A stretch of DNA of 64,000 bases from Flavobacterium okayamense (GCF_019702945.1 NZ_AP024749.1:2480001-2544000); one strand, 5' to 3'; positions 1-9,281 are shown, numbered from the stretch's first letter. A program made the numbers and translations. The notes: generated by a model from the letters alone, not told the origin.

Positions 1-376
1 TTTCGTAAAGTATTTTAATGTAATCTAATCCAAACTCATAATGTTCACCAAAAACATGACGAATAAAATTGAGAGAATTCGGAATATTATTTTCCAATTG
101 TTGTAAAGTAAGTTTTTCATCTATTGGCTTTACATCAAGTTCATTATAGGTATTGTAAAAATTTTCAATAATTAAATTATACTCCAAATGGTTTGGAATA
201 CAACAAAAACCATCTAATTTTAAAATTTTCTCCAGGAATGATTTTCCGTGATCGGTAATAATGGTATCTCGATTCCATTTTACCATCACTTTTACCTTAT
301 CTCCTGAAATAAGTGGTTTATCAATAATTTTATAGTAGGATGTTCCTACACGAATATAGGGAATATCTAAATTCAT
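1..376 (-). CDS. Primase-helicase family protein of a mobile element, N-terminal part (runs off left edge)
   Basis: The ATG at 376-374 opens a reading frame that stays open to base 1, giving about 125 residues that start MNLDIPYIRVGTSYYKI and continue with a KWNRDTIITDHGKSFL stretch. From memory, this matches the beginning of the primase-helicase (DUF5906-like) replication proteins carried by integrated elements of Flavobacteria; the helicase Walker motifs would lie outside the window. It is the last visible gene of the leftward set integrase, orphan ORF, HTH protein, primase. An inverted repeat at 392-418 lies immediately upstream and may be its operator. The family call rests on the N-terminus only. 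Confidence 0.6.
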   Translation of the reverse strand, partial: MNLDIPYIRVGTSYYKIIDKPLISGDKVKVMVKWNRDTIITDHGKSFLEKILKLDGFCCIPNHLEYNLIIENFYNTYNELDVKPIDEKLTLQQLENNIPNSLNFIRHVFGEHYEFGLDYIKILYE

Positions 377-391
377 AAATAATACAATTTA

Positions 392-418
392 TTCGTATAT
401 TTGTAGTTCATATACGAA
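392..418. promoter_or_regulatory. Inverted repeat, candidate operator/promoter between HTH gene and primase gene
   Basis: TTCGTATA (392-399) and TATACGAA (411-418) form a perfect 8-bp inverted repeat with an 11-nt spacer. A plus-strand TATATTTG box (396-403), matching the Bacteroidota -7 element TAnnTTTG, lies inside it. The site sits 16 bp upstream of the primase start and just beyond the end of the HTH gene, so it is a plausible binding site for the element's own regulator. This is inferred from position and symmetry only. Confidence 0.35.
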
Positions 419-431
419 GGTTAATAAATGA

Positions 432-471
432 AAAAGACAAGCACAGAATGGCAGTTCTATGCTTGTCTTTT
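432..471 (-). terminator. Hairpin at the 3' end of the HTH gene
   Basis: AAAAGACAAGCA (432-443) pairs perfectly with TGCTTGTCTTTT (460-471), a 12-bp stem with a 16-nt loop. On the minus strand it ends in a T run, and it overlaps the stop codon of the HTH gene, as expected for an intrinsic terminator. Confidence 0.55.
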
Positions 472-741
472 GTATTTTAAAGATTTCACTTCGTTCAAAG
501 AATCAAACAGCTCTTCATGTCTGATTAACTTTCTTCTTCCTATAAAAGTAGCTTTTATATTACCTCTATTAATGTGGTTGTTAATAGTCTGCTTATCTAC
601 TTTTAAAATAGCAGCAGCTTCTTTTACTGTATAAAGTTTATTAGATAAGTCTTCTTTGGGTGTAGTCAAAATTTGTTTAACCATACCTTTCAATTCATTT
701 AATTCTGAATGAATTGCTTCAAATGGATTTGTGTGTGTCAT
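457..741 (-). CDS. Excisionase-like helix-turn-helix DNA-binding protein
   Basis: 94 residues. A predicted coiled N-terminus (about 1-35) is followed by a MerR/excisionase-type HTH_17 domain: LYTVKEAAAILKVDKQTINN, then INRGNIKATFIGRRKLIRH, with the typical wing ending in a conserved Arg/His pattern. Proteins of this type act as excisionases or regulators in integrated elements. It lies between an orphan membrane ORF and a primase-helicase gene, in the same direction as the integrase, which supports a mobile-element role. The DNA target is unknown; the inverted repeat at 392-418 is a candidate. Confidence 0.75.
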   Translation of the reverse strand: MTHTNPFEAIHSELNELKGMVKQILTTPKEDLSNKLYTVKEAAAILKVDKQTINNHINRGNIKATFIGRRKLIRHEELFDSLNEVKSLKYKRQA

Positions 742-842
742 AACATTGCATTTTTAAATTCCTTGCAATGTTACACTTGGATATACTTTACATAACTTTA
801 TGTAGATTCAGATAAAGTAAATTTTATATGTAAAAATACTTT

Positions 843-1454
843 TTAAGAGTTAATATCCCTAAATTTTTCTTGAATTTCCTTAAACCTTTCGTAATGAAGT
901 GAATGATTACAAACTTCTTTAATAGACTTTATTTTTGCTTTTCCATCCTTCCAAATAAATAAATTATTTGCCGTTTGACTAAAATGTGATTCAGAGAAAT
1001 TATCAAACTCAAATGAACCATTAATTTGCCTTAATAATTCAGAATTGCTGATTTTTTTATCAAAAATATAGTATTGAACATATAAAAAAAGAATTGCAAA
1101 ATCAGTTTTAGAATTTAAATTTAATTCAGAAATGACAAAATTAATTTTTTTCTTTAATTTTTTCTCAACCAATTCTTCATTAGTATAAGGCATTACCTTA
1201 TCATGTGTTCCTAATTCAATCTCGATTTTTTTTACTGATCGACTTGGGTTAATCAAAATAATCTTTTTTATTAAGGGGATAATAAATAAAAAAGTAAGAA
1301 TTCCGTATAAAAAGACATAATATAAATAATAAGAATTTTGGTCTCGGATATTCCAAAAATGAATTGAAGCAAATAAATAAATTAATGCTAATAAAAACAT
1401 ACTTGATTCCACATCAAATGAATTTAAATTTTTAGCAATTTTATCCTTTATCAT
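843..1454 (-). CDS. Orphan membrane protein translationally coupled to integrase
   Basis: 203 residues that I do not recognise. Two hydrophobic segments near residues 18-35 and 42-62 (LALIYLFASIHFW; YVFLYGILTFLFIIPLI) are probably a membrane hairpin, followed by a charged, Lys-rich cytoplasmic domain of about 130 residues. The ATG overlaps the integrase stop in an ATGA arrangement (1451-1454), so it is probably translated together with the integrase. The second element in this window has an unrelated-looking ORF in exactly the same position. Function is unknown; it could be a cargo, immunity or control gene. Confidence 0.65.
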   Translation of the reverse strand: MIKDKIAKNLNSFDVESSMFLLALIYLFASIHFWNIRDQNSYYLYYVFLYGILTFLFIIPLIKKIILINPSRSVKKIEIELGTHDKVMPYTNEELVEKKLKKKINFVISELNLNSKTDFAILFLYVQYYIFDKKISNSELLRQINGSFEFDNFSESHFSQTANNLFIWKDGKAKIKSIKEVCNHSLHYERFKEIQEKFRDINS

Positions 1455-2704
1455 ACAACTTTCATTTTAAGTTCAACATTAAATACTTCCTCTACAGCTT
1501 CTTTAGTCTGATTATCATCAACTTGGTAATACTGATTTAAAGTTTTCATATCAGTATGCCCTGTGATTCTACCAATTAATTTATCACTTTTCCCTTCTCT
1601 TTTCATCATCGTAATGAAAGTTCTTCTAGCCGTATGAGTACTTATACGATTATAAAACTCTAATTCTTCCTTAATATTTTCTTTACCACGCGTAGTGATT
1701 TTTTGAACCTTATGATTATATTCTAATTCTTTAAAAACCTCTTTGATATATTCATTTTGCTTTTGGTTAGCTATTAAAGGGAGTTTAAAATTATACTTCT
1801 TCAAAATAAATTTTGATATAGTTGTCAACGGAATATTTCGAGCTGGTTTATTCGTGTCTTTATCTTCTTTTAGTAAAATTTCGGAATCGGTAACATTACT
1901 TTTTGAAATTAAAGACAATTCACCAAAACGCATTCCTGTAACACAGGCAAAAACAAACACATCCCTTACTTTTTCAAGTCTTTCGCTTCCAAAATCATGC
2001 TCCATTAATTTTTGCAAGTCTTCCAATGTTAAAGCAACTTGGTTCGTAATTACTCTCTCAACTTTTTTAAATTCGATAAAAGTGTTATTGAAAGTGTATT
2101 TATTTTTCATAGCCCAAAACATAAAAGTTTTGAACAGCCCTAGATTACGGGCATAGGTGTTGTTTATATGTTTTAAATCATCCATACAATAAGAGGTAAA
2201 CTCTCGATGAAAAGAATGATTAATTGCACTAAAAGTTAGTTTGAAATTTCTTTTTTCTTCAAAGTTTTTTAAAATATTTTTGATATTATTATATCTTTTG
2301 ATTGTTGCTTCAGACCATTCTTTCCCCTTTTTTTTCTCTTCCATAAATATATCATACGCATCGAAAAATATATTTTTACCTTTCAAGGTCTTTTTGAAAA
2401 AATCATCAAATTCTTTCTTTAAAATTTTTGAAGTGAGTGGTTCATTTATCCTTTTATACAAACTATCAGTTTCTAACAGTAAATCAGAATATCTCCCTAT
2501 CTGCTTTTTAATAGTACTTGCGAATTTATCCTTTTTTTGCCCTTTTAAAATAGGACTATTTGTTTCAAAATTCCAATGAATTGGCAGTATTTTCTCACCT
2601 GTAGAATACACAAACTTCTTATTTTCTTCTTTAAAATAAGTCGCAAAAAATATTGTCGTTGGCTTGTCTGACTTCGGTTTATCTAAATAAAAAAAGTATT
2701 TCAT
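1451..2704 (-). CDS. Tyrosine-type site-specific integrase
   Basis: 417 residues, the usual length for Bacteroidota element integrases. An arm-binding N-terminus and SAM-like core-binding domain (about 100-200) precede the catalytic domain. The catalytic residues are visible: Arg in GMRFGELSLI, HxxR in HTARRTFITMM, His in GHTDMKTLNQYY and the nucleophile Tyr in the same QYYQ stretch. It catalyses integration and excision between the element and a tRNA 3' end; a tRNA-end remnant lies about 140 bp upstream (2847-2867). The start is the first ATG of the frame and leaves room for the attachment site. The downstream orphan ORF overlaps its stop by 4 bp. Confidence 0.93.
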   Translation of the reverse strand: MKYFFYLDKPKSDKPTTIFFATYFKEENKKFVYSTGEKILPIHWNFETNSPILKGQKKDKFASTIKKQIGRYSDLLLETDSLYKRINEPLTSKILKKEFDDFFKKTLKGKNIFFDAYDIFMEEKKKGKEWSEATIKRYNNIKNILKNFEEKRNFKLTFSAINHSFHREFTSYCMDDLKHINNTYARNLGLFKTFMFWAMKNKYTFNNTFIEFKKVERVITNQVALTLEDLQKLMEHDFGSERLEKVRDVFVFACVTGMRFGELSLISKSNVTDSEILLKEDKDTNKPARNIPLTTISKFILKKYNFKLPLIANQKQNEYIKEVFKELEYNHKVQKITTRGKENIKEELEFYNRISTHTARRTFITMMKREGKSDKLIGRITGHTDMKTLNQYYQVDDNQTKEAVEEVFNVELKMKVV

Positions 2705-2846
2705 GTAATAATTTTTACTGACAATTTAACTGACAGTTTTAATATATTTAGTTATAAAATTGAGATATAAACAAATATAAAAAAAAATTGTATATCTTTG
2801 TAAAACAGAGGTTTTTAACATTATAACAAATATTAGAAGATATAAA

Positions 2847-2867
2847 GTTCGATTCTCTCCGACTCCA
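2847..2867 (+). other. Attachment-site remnant: 3' end of a tRNA gene
   Basis: The segment GTTCGATTCTCTCC plus GACTCCA has the form of a tRNA T-loop, 3' T-stem and 3' acceptor strand. The sequence before it (TATAAA) cannot form the other T-stem strand, so no tRNA is present. It is followed at once by a hairpin terminator like those of tRNA genes. This is what remains at the integrase-proximal end of an element inserted in a tRNA, so the intact tRNA should lie at the far end, left of the window. The isotype cannot be read. Confidence 0.65.
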
Positions 2868-2868
2868 C

Positions 2869-2900
2869 AAAAAAGAAAGTCATAAGGCTTTCTTTTTTTT
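2869..2900 (+). terminator. Intrinsic terminator of the displaced tRNA
   Basis: AAAAAAGAAAG (2869-2879) pairs with CTTTCTTTTTT (2888-2898) around an 8-nt loop, followed by more T. Its position directly after the tRNA-end remnant suggests that it served the original tRNA transcript. Confidence 0.55.
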
Positions 2901-2926
2901 ATTAACAAATCATTACAAAAAAAATA

Positions 2927-2957
2927 TTTGCTCAATTTTTAACTTTACATACATTTG
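2927..2957 (+). promoter_or_regulatory. Bacteroidota-type promoter for the small secreted protein gene
   Basis: TTTG (2927-2930), a 19-bp spacer and TACATTTG (2950-2957) match the Bacteroidota primary-sigma consensus (TTTG, 19-21 bp, TAnnTTTG). The start codon follows 8 bp later at 2966, which supports that start. Confidence 0.6.
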
Positions 2958-2965
2958 TACAAGAA

Positions 2966-3352
2966 ATGAGCAAAACAAAGTTTAAATATTTAGTTTCTAT
3001 TATCACATTGTTGTTATGTGTGAACTTTCTTGGTTTTACATTAGGAACTAATTATATAAACCAACCCTCAATTGCAACTATTCAAAATCAAAATGGTCCG
3101 CAAAAACGTACATTTAATTCAGCTCATAACATTCTTGCCAAAATTCAAACCGATAAAGATGAAACTGATGAGGATGTTGAAGAAGAATTAGAAGAATATT
3201 TCAATAAAGATTTAAATTCATTCAATTATTTTTCTCATTTCACTAAATCTATTGCTAATAAAAGTTTGATTAGCAGTAAATTTGGCTCTAAATCTCATCC
3301 CTACAATTCTTTAAATACACTCTATATAATCTTTAGAGTATTTCGACTTTGA
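2966..3352 (+). CDS. Small secreted or membrane-anchored protein of unknown function
   Basis: 128 residues. The N-terminus KFKYLVSIITLLLCVNFLGF is a signal peptide or membrane anchor. The middle carries an acidic run (DKDETDEDVEEELEEYF, about 65-81) and the end is Ser/Phe-rich. I recognise no family. It lies directly upstream of an RND efflux operon on the same strand (122-bp gap) and behind a good promoter, so it may share or modulate that transcript, but no regulator domain is visible. Confidence 0.6.
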   Translation: MSKTKFKYLVSIITLLLCVNFLGFTLGTNYINQPSIATIQNQNGPQKRTFNSAHNILAKIQTDKDETDEDVEEELEEYFNKDLNSFNYFSHFTKSIANKSLISSKFGSKSHPYNSLNTLYIIFRVFRL

Positions 3353-3474
3353 TTTTTAATTTGAAAGCTTAACCGCTATCGTTTTTTTATGCTTAATTAT
3401 TTTATAAAAAAATAATTATCCTGCATTGATACGCTATTGTATCATCTAAAAATCAAATTAAAATATAAGTAGAA

Positions 3475-4566
3475 ATGATAAATAAGAAAAATCTCATTTT
3501 ATTGATTTTAAGTATTGTATTACTTAATACGAGTTGTAATTCTCATAAAGAACATAAAGAAGAACATACCAAATTTGCAATAACAAATCCTGTAAAAAAA
3601 GATACTGTTATTGACAGAAAATATGTTGCACAAATTCATGCAATAAAACATATCGAATTAAGAGCTTTAGAAAGAGGTTATCTCCAAAGTATTTATGTTG
3701 ACGAAGGACAATCACTTACACAAGGGCAACGCATGTTTAAGATTATGCCAAATGTTTATGAATCTGATTTACAAAAATACCAAGCTGAAGCTGAAATTGC
3801 TGGAATTGAATACCTTAACACAAAAAAATTAGCAGACAAAAACGTTGTATCTCAAAATGAACTAGCGTTAGCTAAAGCAAAACTTGATAAAGCAAAAGCA
3901 GAAGTAAAGTTAGCTCAAACACATTTAAACTTTACAAATGTTAATGCACCTTTCGCAGGAATTATGGACCACCTACATGTAAGAGAGGGAAGTTTGTTAG
4001 ATGAAGGCGAATTATTAACTACTATTTCTGACAATAGTAAAATGTGGGTATATTTTAATGTTCCTGAAGCTGAATATTTGAATTATGCTTTGAACAAAAC
4101 AAATAAAAACCCTTTAAAAGTTCATTTAGAATTAGCAAACGGACAATTCTTTAATCATGAAGGTATTGTAGAAACTATTGAAGGAGAGTTTAACAACGAA
4201 ACGGGTAATATTGCTTTTAGAGCAACTTTTCAAAATCCTGATAGAATCTTACGTCATGGAGAAACTGGTAATATTGTAGTAAAAAATCGTTATGAAAACG
4301 CAATTTTAATTCCTCAAAAAGCAACTTTTGAAGTTTTAGATAAAAAATATGTATTTGTTATTGACAAAGATAATGTGGTACACCAACGCGAAATTCAATT
4401 AGCTGAATTAGAATTACCATATTTATTCATAGTAACAAAAGGATTAAATGAGAACGATAAAATTCTTTTAGATGGTATTCGTAAAGTAAAAAATGGGGAA
4501 AAAATAGCGACTGAATATAAAAGCCCTAAGGAAGTAATGTCTTCACTTGAACTTTACGCAGAGTAA
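3475..4566 (+). CDS. RND efflux periplasmic adaptor (membrane fusion protein), lipoprotein
   Basis: 363 residues, normal for AcrA/MexA-type adaptors. A lipoprotein signal ends in the lipobox LLNTSC (Cys about 21). The biotinyl-lipoyl half-motifs follow (LRALERGYLQSIYVDEGQ and, after the coiled-coil hairpin, NVNAPFAGIMDHLHVREGS), then beta-barrel and membrane-proximal domains. It links the inner-membrane pump encoded next (21-bp gap) to the outer-membrane factor that follows. Substrates cannot be told from sequence; the HAE1-type partner suggests drugs or other hydrophobic compounds rather than metals. Confidence 0.93.
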   Translation: MINKKNLILLILSIVLLNTSCNSHKEHKEEHTKFAITNPVKKDTVIDRKYVAQIHAIKHIELRALERGYLQSIYVDEGQSLTQGQRMFKIMPNVYESDLQKYQAEAEIAGIEYLNTKKLADKNVVSQNELALAKAKLDKAKAEVKLAQTHLNFTNVNAPFAGIMDHLHVREGSLLDEGELLTTISDNSKMWVYFNVPEAEYLNYALNKTNKNPLKVHLELANGQFFNHEGIVETIEGEFNNETGNIAFRATFQNPDRILRHGETGNIVVKNRYENAILIPQKATFEVLDKKYVFVIDKDNVVHQREIQLAELELPYLFIVTKGLNENDKILLDGIRKVKNGEKIATEYKSPKEVMSSLELYAE

Positions 4567-4587
4567 TTAACTTAAAAATATACCATT

Positions 4588-7500
4588 ATGTTTAAGAATT
4601 TTATCAAACGTCCCGTCATGGCGATAGTAGTATCGCTTATGATTATATTTTTAGGATTACTGTCAATTAAAACTTTACCTATTTCTCAGTTTCCTGAAAT
4701 TGCTCCTCCGAGAGTTATTGTAACTCTAGCTTATCCAGGTGCAAGTGCAGATGTATTAGTAAAATCTGCATTAATTCCATTAGAGCGTTCTATTAACGGT
4801 GTACCAGGAATGAAATATATGGTTTCCGATGCAACAAGTGCAGGTGAAGCTACAATTCAAGTTATTTTCGAATTAGGAACCGATCCTAATCAAGCCGTTG
4901 TAAACGTTAAAAATCGTGTTGACAAGGTTATCAATAACCTTCCAAAATTAGTCCAAATGGAAGGAGTTATTGTAAACGTAGTTCAACCTAGTATGTTAAT
5001 GTACATTAACTTATATAGTAAAGAAAAAGGCTCTGATGAAAAGTTCTTGTATAACTACGCTAACGTAAATATTATTCCTGAAATTCAGCGCATTAACGGA
5101 ATTTCTCAGGCTCAAATTTTAGGTAACCGTAACTATGCAATGCGTGTTTGGTTAAATCCAGACAGAATGAGAGCTTATAAAGTCTCTATTGATGAAGTAA
5201 TGGAAGCTATGGCCGAGCAGAGTATTATTGGTAGGCCAGGTCGTTTAGGACAAGCAACTGGTATTAAAGCACAATCTTTAGAATATGTTTTAGTTTATCA
5301 AGGGCGCTACAACAAACCTGAACAATATGAAGATATCATTATACGATCTAACTCTGAAGGTGAAATTATTAAGCTCAAAGATATAGGAAAAGTCGAATTT
5401 GGAAGTGAATTCTTTGATATTTATTCCAATAAAGACGGACATCCATCAGCGGCTATTCAATTAAAACAAGTTTACGGAAGTAATGCTAGTGATGTAATTG
5501 ATAAAGTAAAAGATAAAATGGAAGAATTAAAAACTTCTTTCCCTCCAGGAATGGATTACGAAGTAAGTTATGACGTTTCTAGTTTCTTAGATGCTTCAAT
5601 TGATAAAGTTTTACATACTTTAGTTGAAGCCTTCGTTCTTGTTGCATTAGTAGTTTTTATTTTCTTAGGAGATTGGCGTTCTACACTTATTCCAACAATT
5701 GCAGTACCTATTTCGTTAATTGGTGCATTCATGTTTATGAAAATGTTCGGGCTAACAATTAACTTAATCACTCTTTTTGCCCTTGTTTTAGCTATTGGAA
5801 TTGTGGTAGATGACGCCATAGTAGTTGTGGAAGCCGTCCACGCCAAGATGGAAGAAGAACATGTCAGTCCATATAAGGCTGTACAAAAAGTATTAGGAGA
5901 AATTGGCGGAGCAATTGTTGCCATTACTTTATTAATGACATCAGTATTTGTTCCTGTAGCATTTATGACAGGTCCTGTTGGTATTTTCTACCGACAATTC
6001 TCCATTACTATGGCTTCTTCAATTGTAATTTCTGGAGTTGTAGCCTTAACATTAACACCTGTTTTATGTGCTATGATTTTGAAAAACAATCATGGTAAAC
6101 CAAGAAAGAAAACACCAATAAATATTCTTATAGATGCTTTCAACCGTTGGTTCGAAAAGTTAACAGGCCGCTATACTAACATTTTAAATAAAATTATAAC
6201 TAGAAGAATAGTTACATTTGGTGCTTTAGGAATATTTGCAGTAGCAACAATTTTTGTAAACAAAACACTACCTGCTGGGTTCATTCCAAGTGAAGACCAA
6301 GGTATGATTTATGCGATTATTCAAACGCCTCCAGGTTCAACATTAGAATATACAAACGACGTAGCGCGTAAACTTCAAGGTTTAGCCGAAAAAGTTGATG
6401 GTATTAAATCGGTTTCTTCATTAGCCGGTTACGAGGTCTTAACAGAAGGTCGAGGTTCAAACGCAGGTACTTGTTTAATTAACTTAGAAAGTTGGGAAGA
6501 CCGTGAACACTCAGTAACAGAAATTATTGAAGAACTAGAAGAAAAATCAAAAGATTTTGGTGCTGTTATTGAATATTTTGAACCACCTGCAGTTCCAGGG
6601 TATGGAGCCGCTGGAGGTATTTCTTTACGTATGCTTGATAAAACTAATGGAGAAGATTATCATGAGTTTGAAAAAATAAACAATGAATTCATGGCTGCTT
6701 TAGGCGAAAGAAAAGAATTAACAGGTTTATTTACTTTTTACGCGGCTAATTATCCGCAATATGAAATAGAAATAGATAATCAAGCTGCTATGCAAAAAGG
6801 TGTATCTATTGGAGATGCTATGGAAAATCTAAATATTCTAATTGGTAGTACTTACGAACAAGGATTTATCCGTTTTAATAATTTCTTTAAAGTGTATGTG
6901 CAAGCCGATCCAGAATATCGTCGATATGCAAGCGATTTATTGAACTACTATGTAAAAAATGATAAGGGTGAAATGGTTCCTTATTCTGCATTTATGAAGT
7001 TGAAGAAAAAACAAGGTCCAAATGAAATCACTCGTTACAATCTATATAATTCAGCAGCAATTAGAGCTGTTCCTGCAAAAGGTTACACAACTGGTGAAGC
7101 CATTAAAGCGATACAAGAGGTTGCAAAACAACATTTACCAAGAGGTTATGATATTGATTGGGAAGGTTTAACCTTTGATGAAGCAAGGAGAGGTAATGAA
7201 GCTGTTGTAATTTTTATAATTGTATTAATATTTGTTTACTTCGTTTTAGCTGCACAATATGAAAGTTTTATTTTACCTCTAGCAGTAGTTTTATCATTAC
7301 CTTCCGGAATTTTTGGAACTTTCTTACTTTTAAAATTATTCGGATTAGCAAATGATATTTATGCTCAAGTAGGACTCGTAATGCTTGTTGGTTTACTCGG
7401 TAAAAATGCCGTGTTGATTGTTGAGTTTGCCGTCCAGAAAAACCAGCAAGGCATGTCAGTACTCGAAGCCGCTATTGAAGGTGCAAAAGTACGTTTTAGA

Positions 7501-7782
7501 CCAATTTTAATGACATCTTTCGCATTTATCGCAGGATTAATTCCATTAGTAAAAGCTACAGGGGCTGGAGCAATTGGTAACCGAACAATTGGAACATCAG
7601 CTTTAGGAGGAATGTTGTTCGGAACCATATTCGGAGTTCTTTTAATCCCAGGATTATACTACATATTTGGAAGACTTGCAGAAGGTAGAAGAATGATTAA
7701 AAATGAAGATTTTAAACCATTAACTGAAGATTATAATTATAACGACAAAAATGAAAATGATAAAAAAGATAAACATGAATAA
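4588..7782 (+). CDS. RND multidrug efflux permease, AcrB/HAE1 type
   Basis: 1064 residues, the standard length. Twelve membrane segments are arranged as 1 + 5 and 1 + 5 around two large periplasmic loops. The N-terminus FIKRPVMAIVVSLMIIFLGL is typical. The proton-relay motif GIVVDDAIVVVEAVHAKM in TM4 retains both aspartates of HAE1 pumps, and the C-terminal half has LVGLLGKNAVLIVEFA. It exports substrates from periplasm or membrane using the proton gradient. It is the middle gene of an adaptor-pump-channel operon, and its 3' end overlaps the channel gene. Confidence 0.95.
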   Translation: MFKNFIKRPVMAIVVSLMIIFLGLLSIKTLPISQFPEIAPPRVIVTLAYPGASADVLVKSALIPLERSINGVPGMKYMVSDATSAGEATIQVIFELGTDPNQAVVNVKNRVDKVINNLPKLVQMEGVIVNVVQPSMLMYINLYSKEKGSDEKFLYNYANVNIIPEIQRINGISQAQILGNRNYAMRVWLNPDRMRAYKVSIDEVMEAMAEQSIIGRPGRLGQATGIKAQSLEYVLVYQGRYNKPEQYEDIIIRSNSEGEIIKLKDIGKVEFGSEFFDIYSNKDGHPSAAIQLKQVYGSNASDVIDKVKDKMEELKTSFPPGMDYEVSYDVSSFLDASIDKVLHTLVEAFVLVALVVFIFLGDWRSTLIPTIAVPISLIGAFMFMKMFGLTINLITLFALVLAIGIVVDDAIVVVEAVHAKMEEEHVSPYKAVQKVLGEIGGAIVAITLLMTSVFVPVAFMTGPVGIFYRQFSITMASSIVISGVVALTLTPVLCAMILKNNHGKPRKKTPINILIDAFNRWFEKLTGRYTNILNKIITRRIVTFGALGIFAVATIFVNKTLPAGFIPSEDQGMIYAIIQTPPGSTLEYTNDVARKLQGLAEKVDGIKSVSSLAGYEVLTEGRGSNAGTCLINLESWEDREHSVTEIIEELEEKSKDFGAVIEYFEPPAVPGYGAAGGISLRMLDKTNGEDYHEFEKINNEFMAALGERKELTGLFTFYAANYPQYEIEIDNQAAMQKGVSIGDAMENLNILIGSTYEQGFIRFNNFFKVYVQADPEYRRYASDLLNYYVKNDKGEMVPYSAFMKLKKKQGPNEITRYNLYNSAAIRAVPAKGYTTGEAIKAIQEVAKQHLPRGYDIDWEGLTFDEARRGNEAVVIFIIVLIFVYFVLAAQYESFILPLAVVLSLPSGIFGTFLLLKLFGLANDIYAQVGLVMLVGLLGKNAVLIVEFAVQKNQQGMSVLEAAIEGAKVRFRPILMTSFAFIAGLIPLVKATGAGAIGNRTIGTSALGGMLFGTIFGVLLIPGLYYIFGRLAEGRRMIKNEDFKPLTEDYNYNDKNENDKKDKHE

Positions 7783-9202
7783 AGCAAAGTTTATTTTAGG
7801 TGTAGTTGCTTTACTTATTCTTCATTCTTGTGGAATTCCAAAAATATCAACTAAAGAAAGTGAAGTAACTTTACCTGAGAACTATGTAACCAGTTCAAAG
7901 GATACTTTAAGTTCATCTGAATTAAAATGGAAAGATTTTTTTGATGATGAAAACTTAAATGCATTAATTGAAGAAACTCTTAAAAACAATCAAGAGTTAA
8001 ATATTCTAATGCAAAAAGTTGCCATTGCGCAAAACGAAATTCAAGCTCGTAAAGGTGAATATTTACCTAGTGTAGGGTTTGGAGCTGGAGCTGATGTAGA
8101 TAAAGTTGGAGAATTCACTAGAAATGGTGCAGTGGAAAAGAACTTAGAAATTAAAGACGGAAAAGAATTTCCAGAACCATTACCTAACTACCAATTTGGT
8201 TTATATAGCACTTGGGAAGTAGATATTTGGAAAAAATTACGTAATGCTAAAAAAGTAGCCTATATGGAATATATGGCTTCTCAAGAAGGCAGAAATTTAT
8301 TGATTACAAATTTAGTTGCCGAAGTTGCTAATTCATACTATGAGTTAATTGCTTTAGATAGCCAACTTTCAAACCTTGAGCAAAATATTGAGATTCAAAA
8401 AAATGCTCTGGAAATTGTAAAACTTTTAAAAGAGTCAGCAAGAACTACTTCGCTAGCTGTAAAACGTTTTGAAGCAGAAGTTCAAAAAAATCAAAGTGAG
8501 ATTTACAACTTAAAACAGGAAATCGTTGAAACCGAAAATAAAATTAACTTTTTAGTAGGACGCTTGCCTCAACCTGTAATAAGAAACTCGGCTAACTTTA
8601 TAGAAATGCGACCAAAAATGGTTAATGTTGGTTTGCCTTCACAATTACTTGAGAACAGACCTGATGTTAGAAAAGCACAATTAGAATTAGATGCTGCTAA
8701 ATTGAATATCAAAGTTGCTAAAGCTAACTTCTACCCTTCTTTAGGGTTGAAAGCTGGTATAGGTTTCGAAGCTTTTAAGCCAGATTTTCTATTAGAATCT
8801 CCTGCTTCATTATTGTATAATATTGCAGGAGAATTATCGGCTCCTTTGGTAAACCGAAATGCAATTAAAGCACATTACAAAAACGCTAGTGCAAAACAAA
8901 TTCAATCAGCATATGATTATGAACAAACACTTTTAAATGCTTATATAGAAGTTGTTAATCAATTATCTAAAATTGATAATTTAGAGAAAAACTACGATTT
9001 AAAGAACAAACAAGTTGCTTCTCTAGATGAATCTGTAGAAATTTCTAATTTACTATTTCAATCGGCTCGTGCTGATTATATGGAAGTTTTACTAACTCAA
9101 CGAGATGTTTTGGAAGCCAAAATGGCTTTAATTGAAACCAGAAAAGACCAAAAGATTGCTATGGTTAATCTGTACAGAGCACTTGGTGGTGGATGGAATT
9201 AA
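7751..9202 (+). CDS. Outer-membrane efflux channel, TolC/NodT family lipoprotein
   Basis: Up to 483 residues. A lipobox (LILHSC) ends the signal peptide and two OEP repeats of long coiled-coil helices follow, with LLENRPDVRKAQLEL and the RADYMEVLLTQRDVLEAK pattern typical of NodT channels. It is the third component of the RND system. The longest frame starts at 7751, inside the pump gene; the in-frame ATG at 7775 overlaps the pump stop by only 8 bp and gives a cleaner lipoprotein signal (MNKAKFILGV...), so 7775 may be the true start. A terminator follows at 9247. Confidence 0.93.
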   Translation: MKMIKKINMNKAKFILGVVALLILHSCGIPKISTKESEVTLPENYVTSSKDTLSSSELKWKDFFDDENLNALIEETLKNNQELNILMQKVAIAQNEIQARKGEYLPSVGFGAGADVDKVGEFTRNGAVEKNLEIKDGKEFPEPLPNYQFGLYSTWEVDIWKKLRNAKKVAYMEYMASQEGRNLLITNLVAEVANSYYELIALDSQLSNLEQNIEIQKNALEIVKLLKESARTTSLAVKRFEAEVQKNQSEIYNLKQEIVETENKINFLVGRLPQPVIRNSANFIEMRPKMVNVGLPSQLLENRPDVRKAQLELDAAKLNIKVAKANFYPSLGLKAGIGFEAFKPDFLLESPASLLYNIAGELSAPLVNRNAIKAHYKNASAKQIQSAYDYEQTLLNAYIEVVNQLSKIDNLEKNYDLKNKQVASLDESVEISNLLFQSARADYMEVLLTQRDVLEAKMALIETRKDQKIAMVNLYRALGGGWN

Positions 9203-9246
9203 TATGTAAATATTCATATCTTATATTTAGTTTATTTTGATTTTAT

Positions 9247-9281
9247 GAAAAGCTACTTTTGAAAGTAGCTTTTCTTTTTTT
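9247..9281 (+). terminator. Terminator of the RND efflux operon
   Basis: A 12-bp stem (AAAAGCTACTTT with AAGTAGCTTTT) with a very short loop, followed by CTTTTTTT. It lies 45 bp after the channel gene. Confidence 0.75.

Noticed and set aside
428..634. Plus-strand 68-residue open frame after a TATATTTG box
   Set aside because: It overlaps most of the well-supported HTH gene on the other strand and the terminator hairpin; no family resemblance. An antisense RNA is possible, a protein is not supported.
2726..2935. Minus-strand 69-residue open frame
   Set aside because: It reads through the tRNA-end remnant and its terminator; coding is not plausible.
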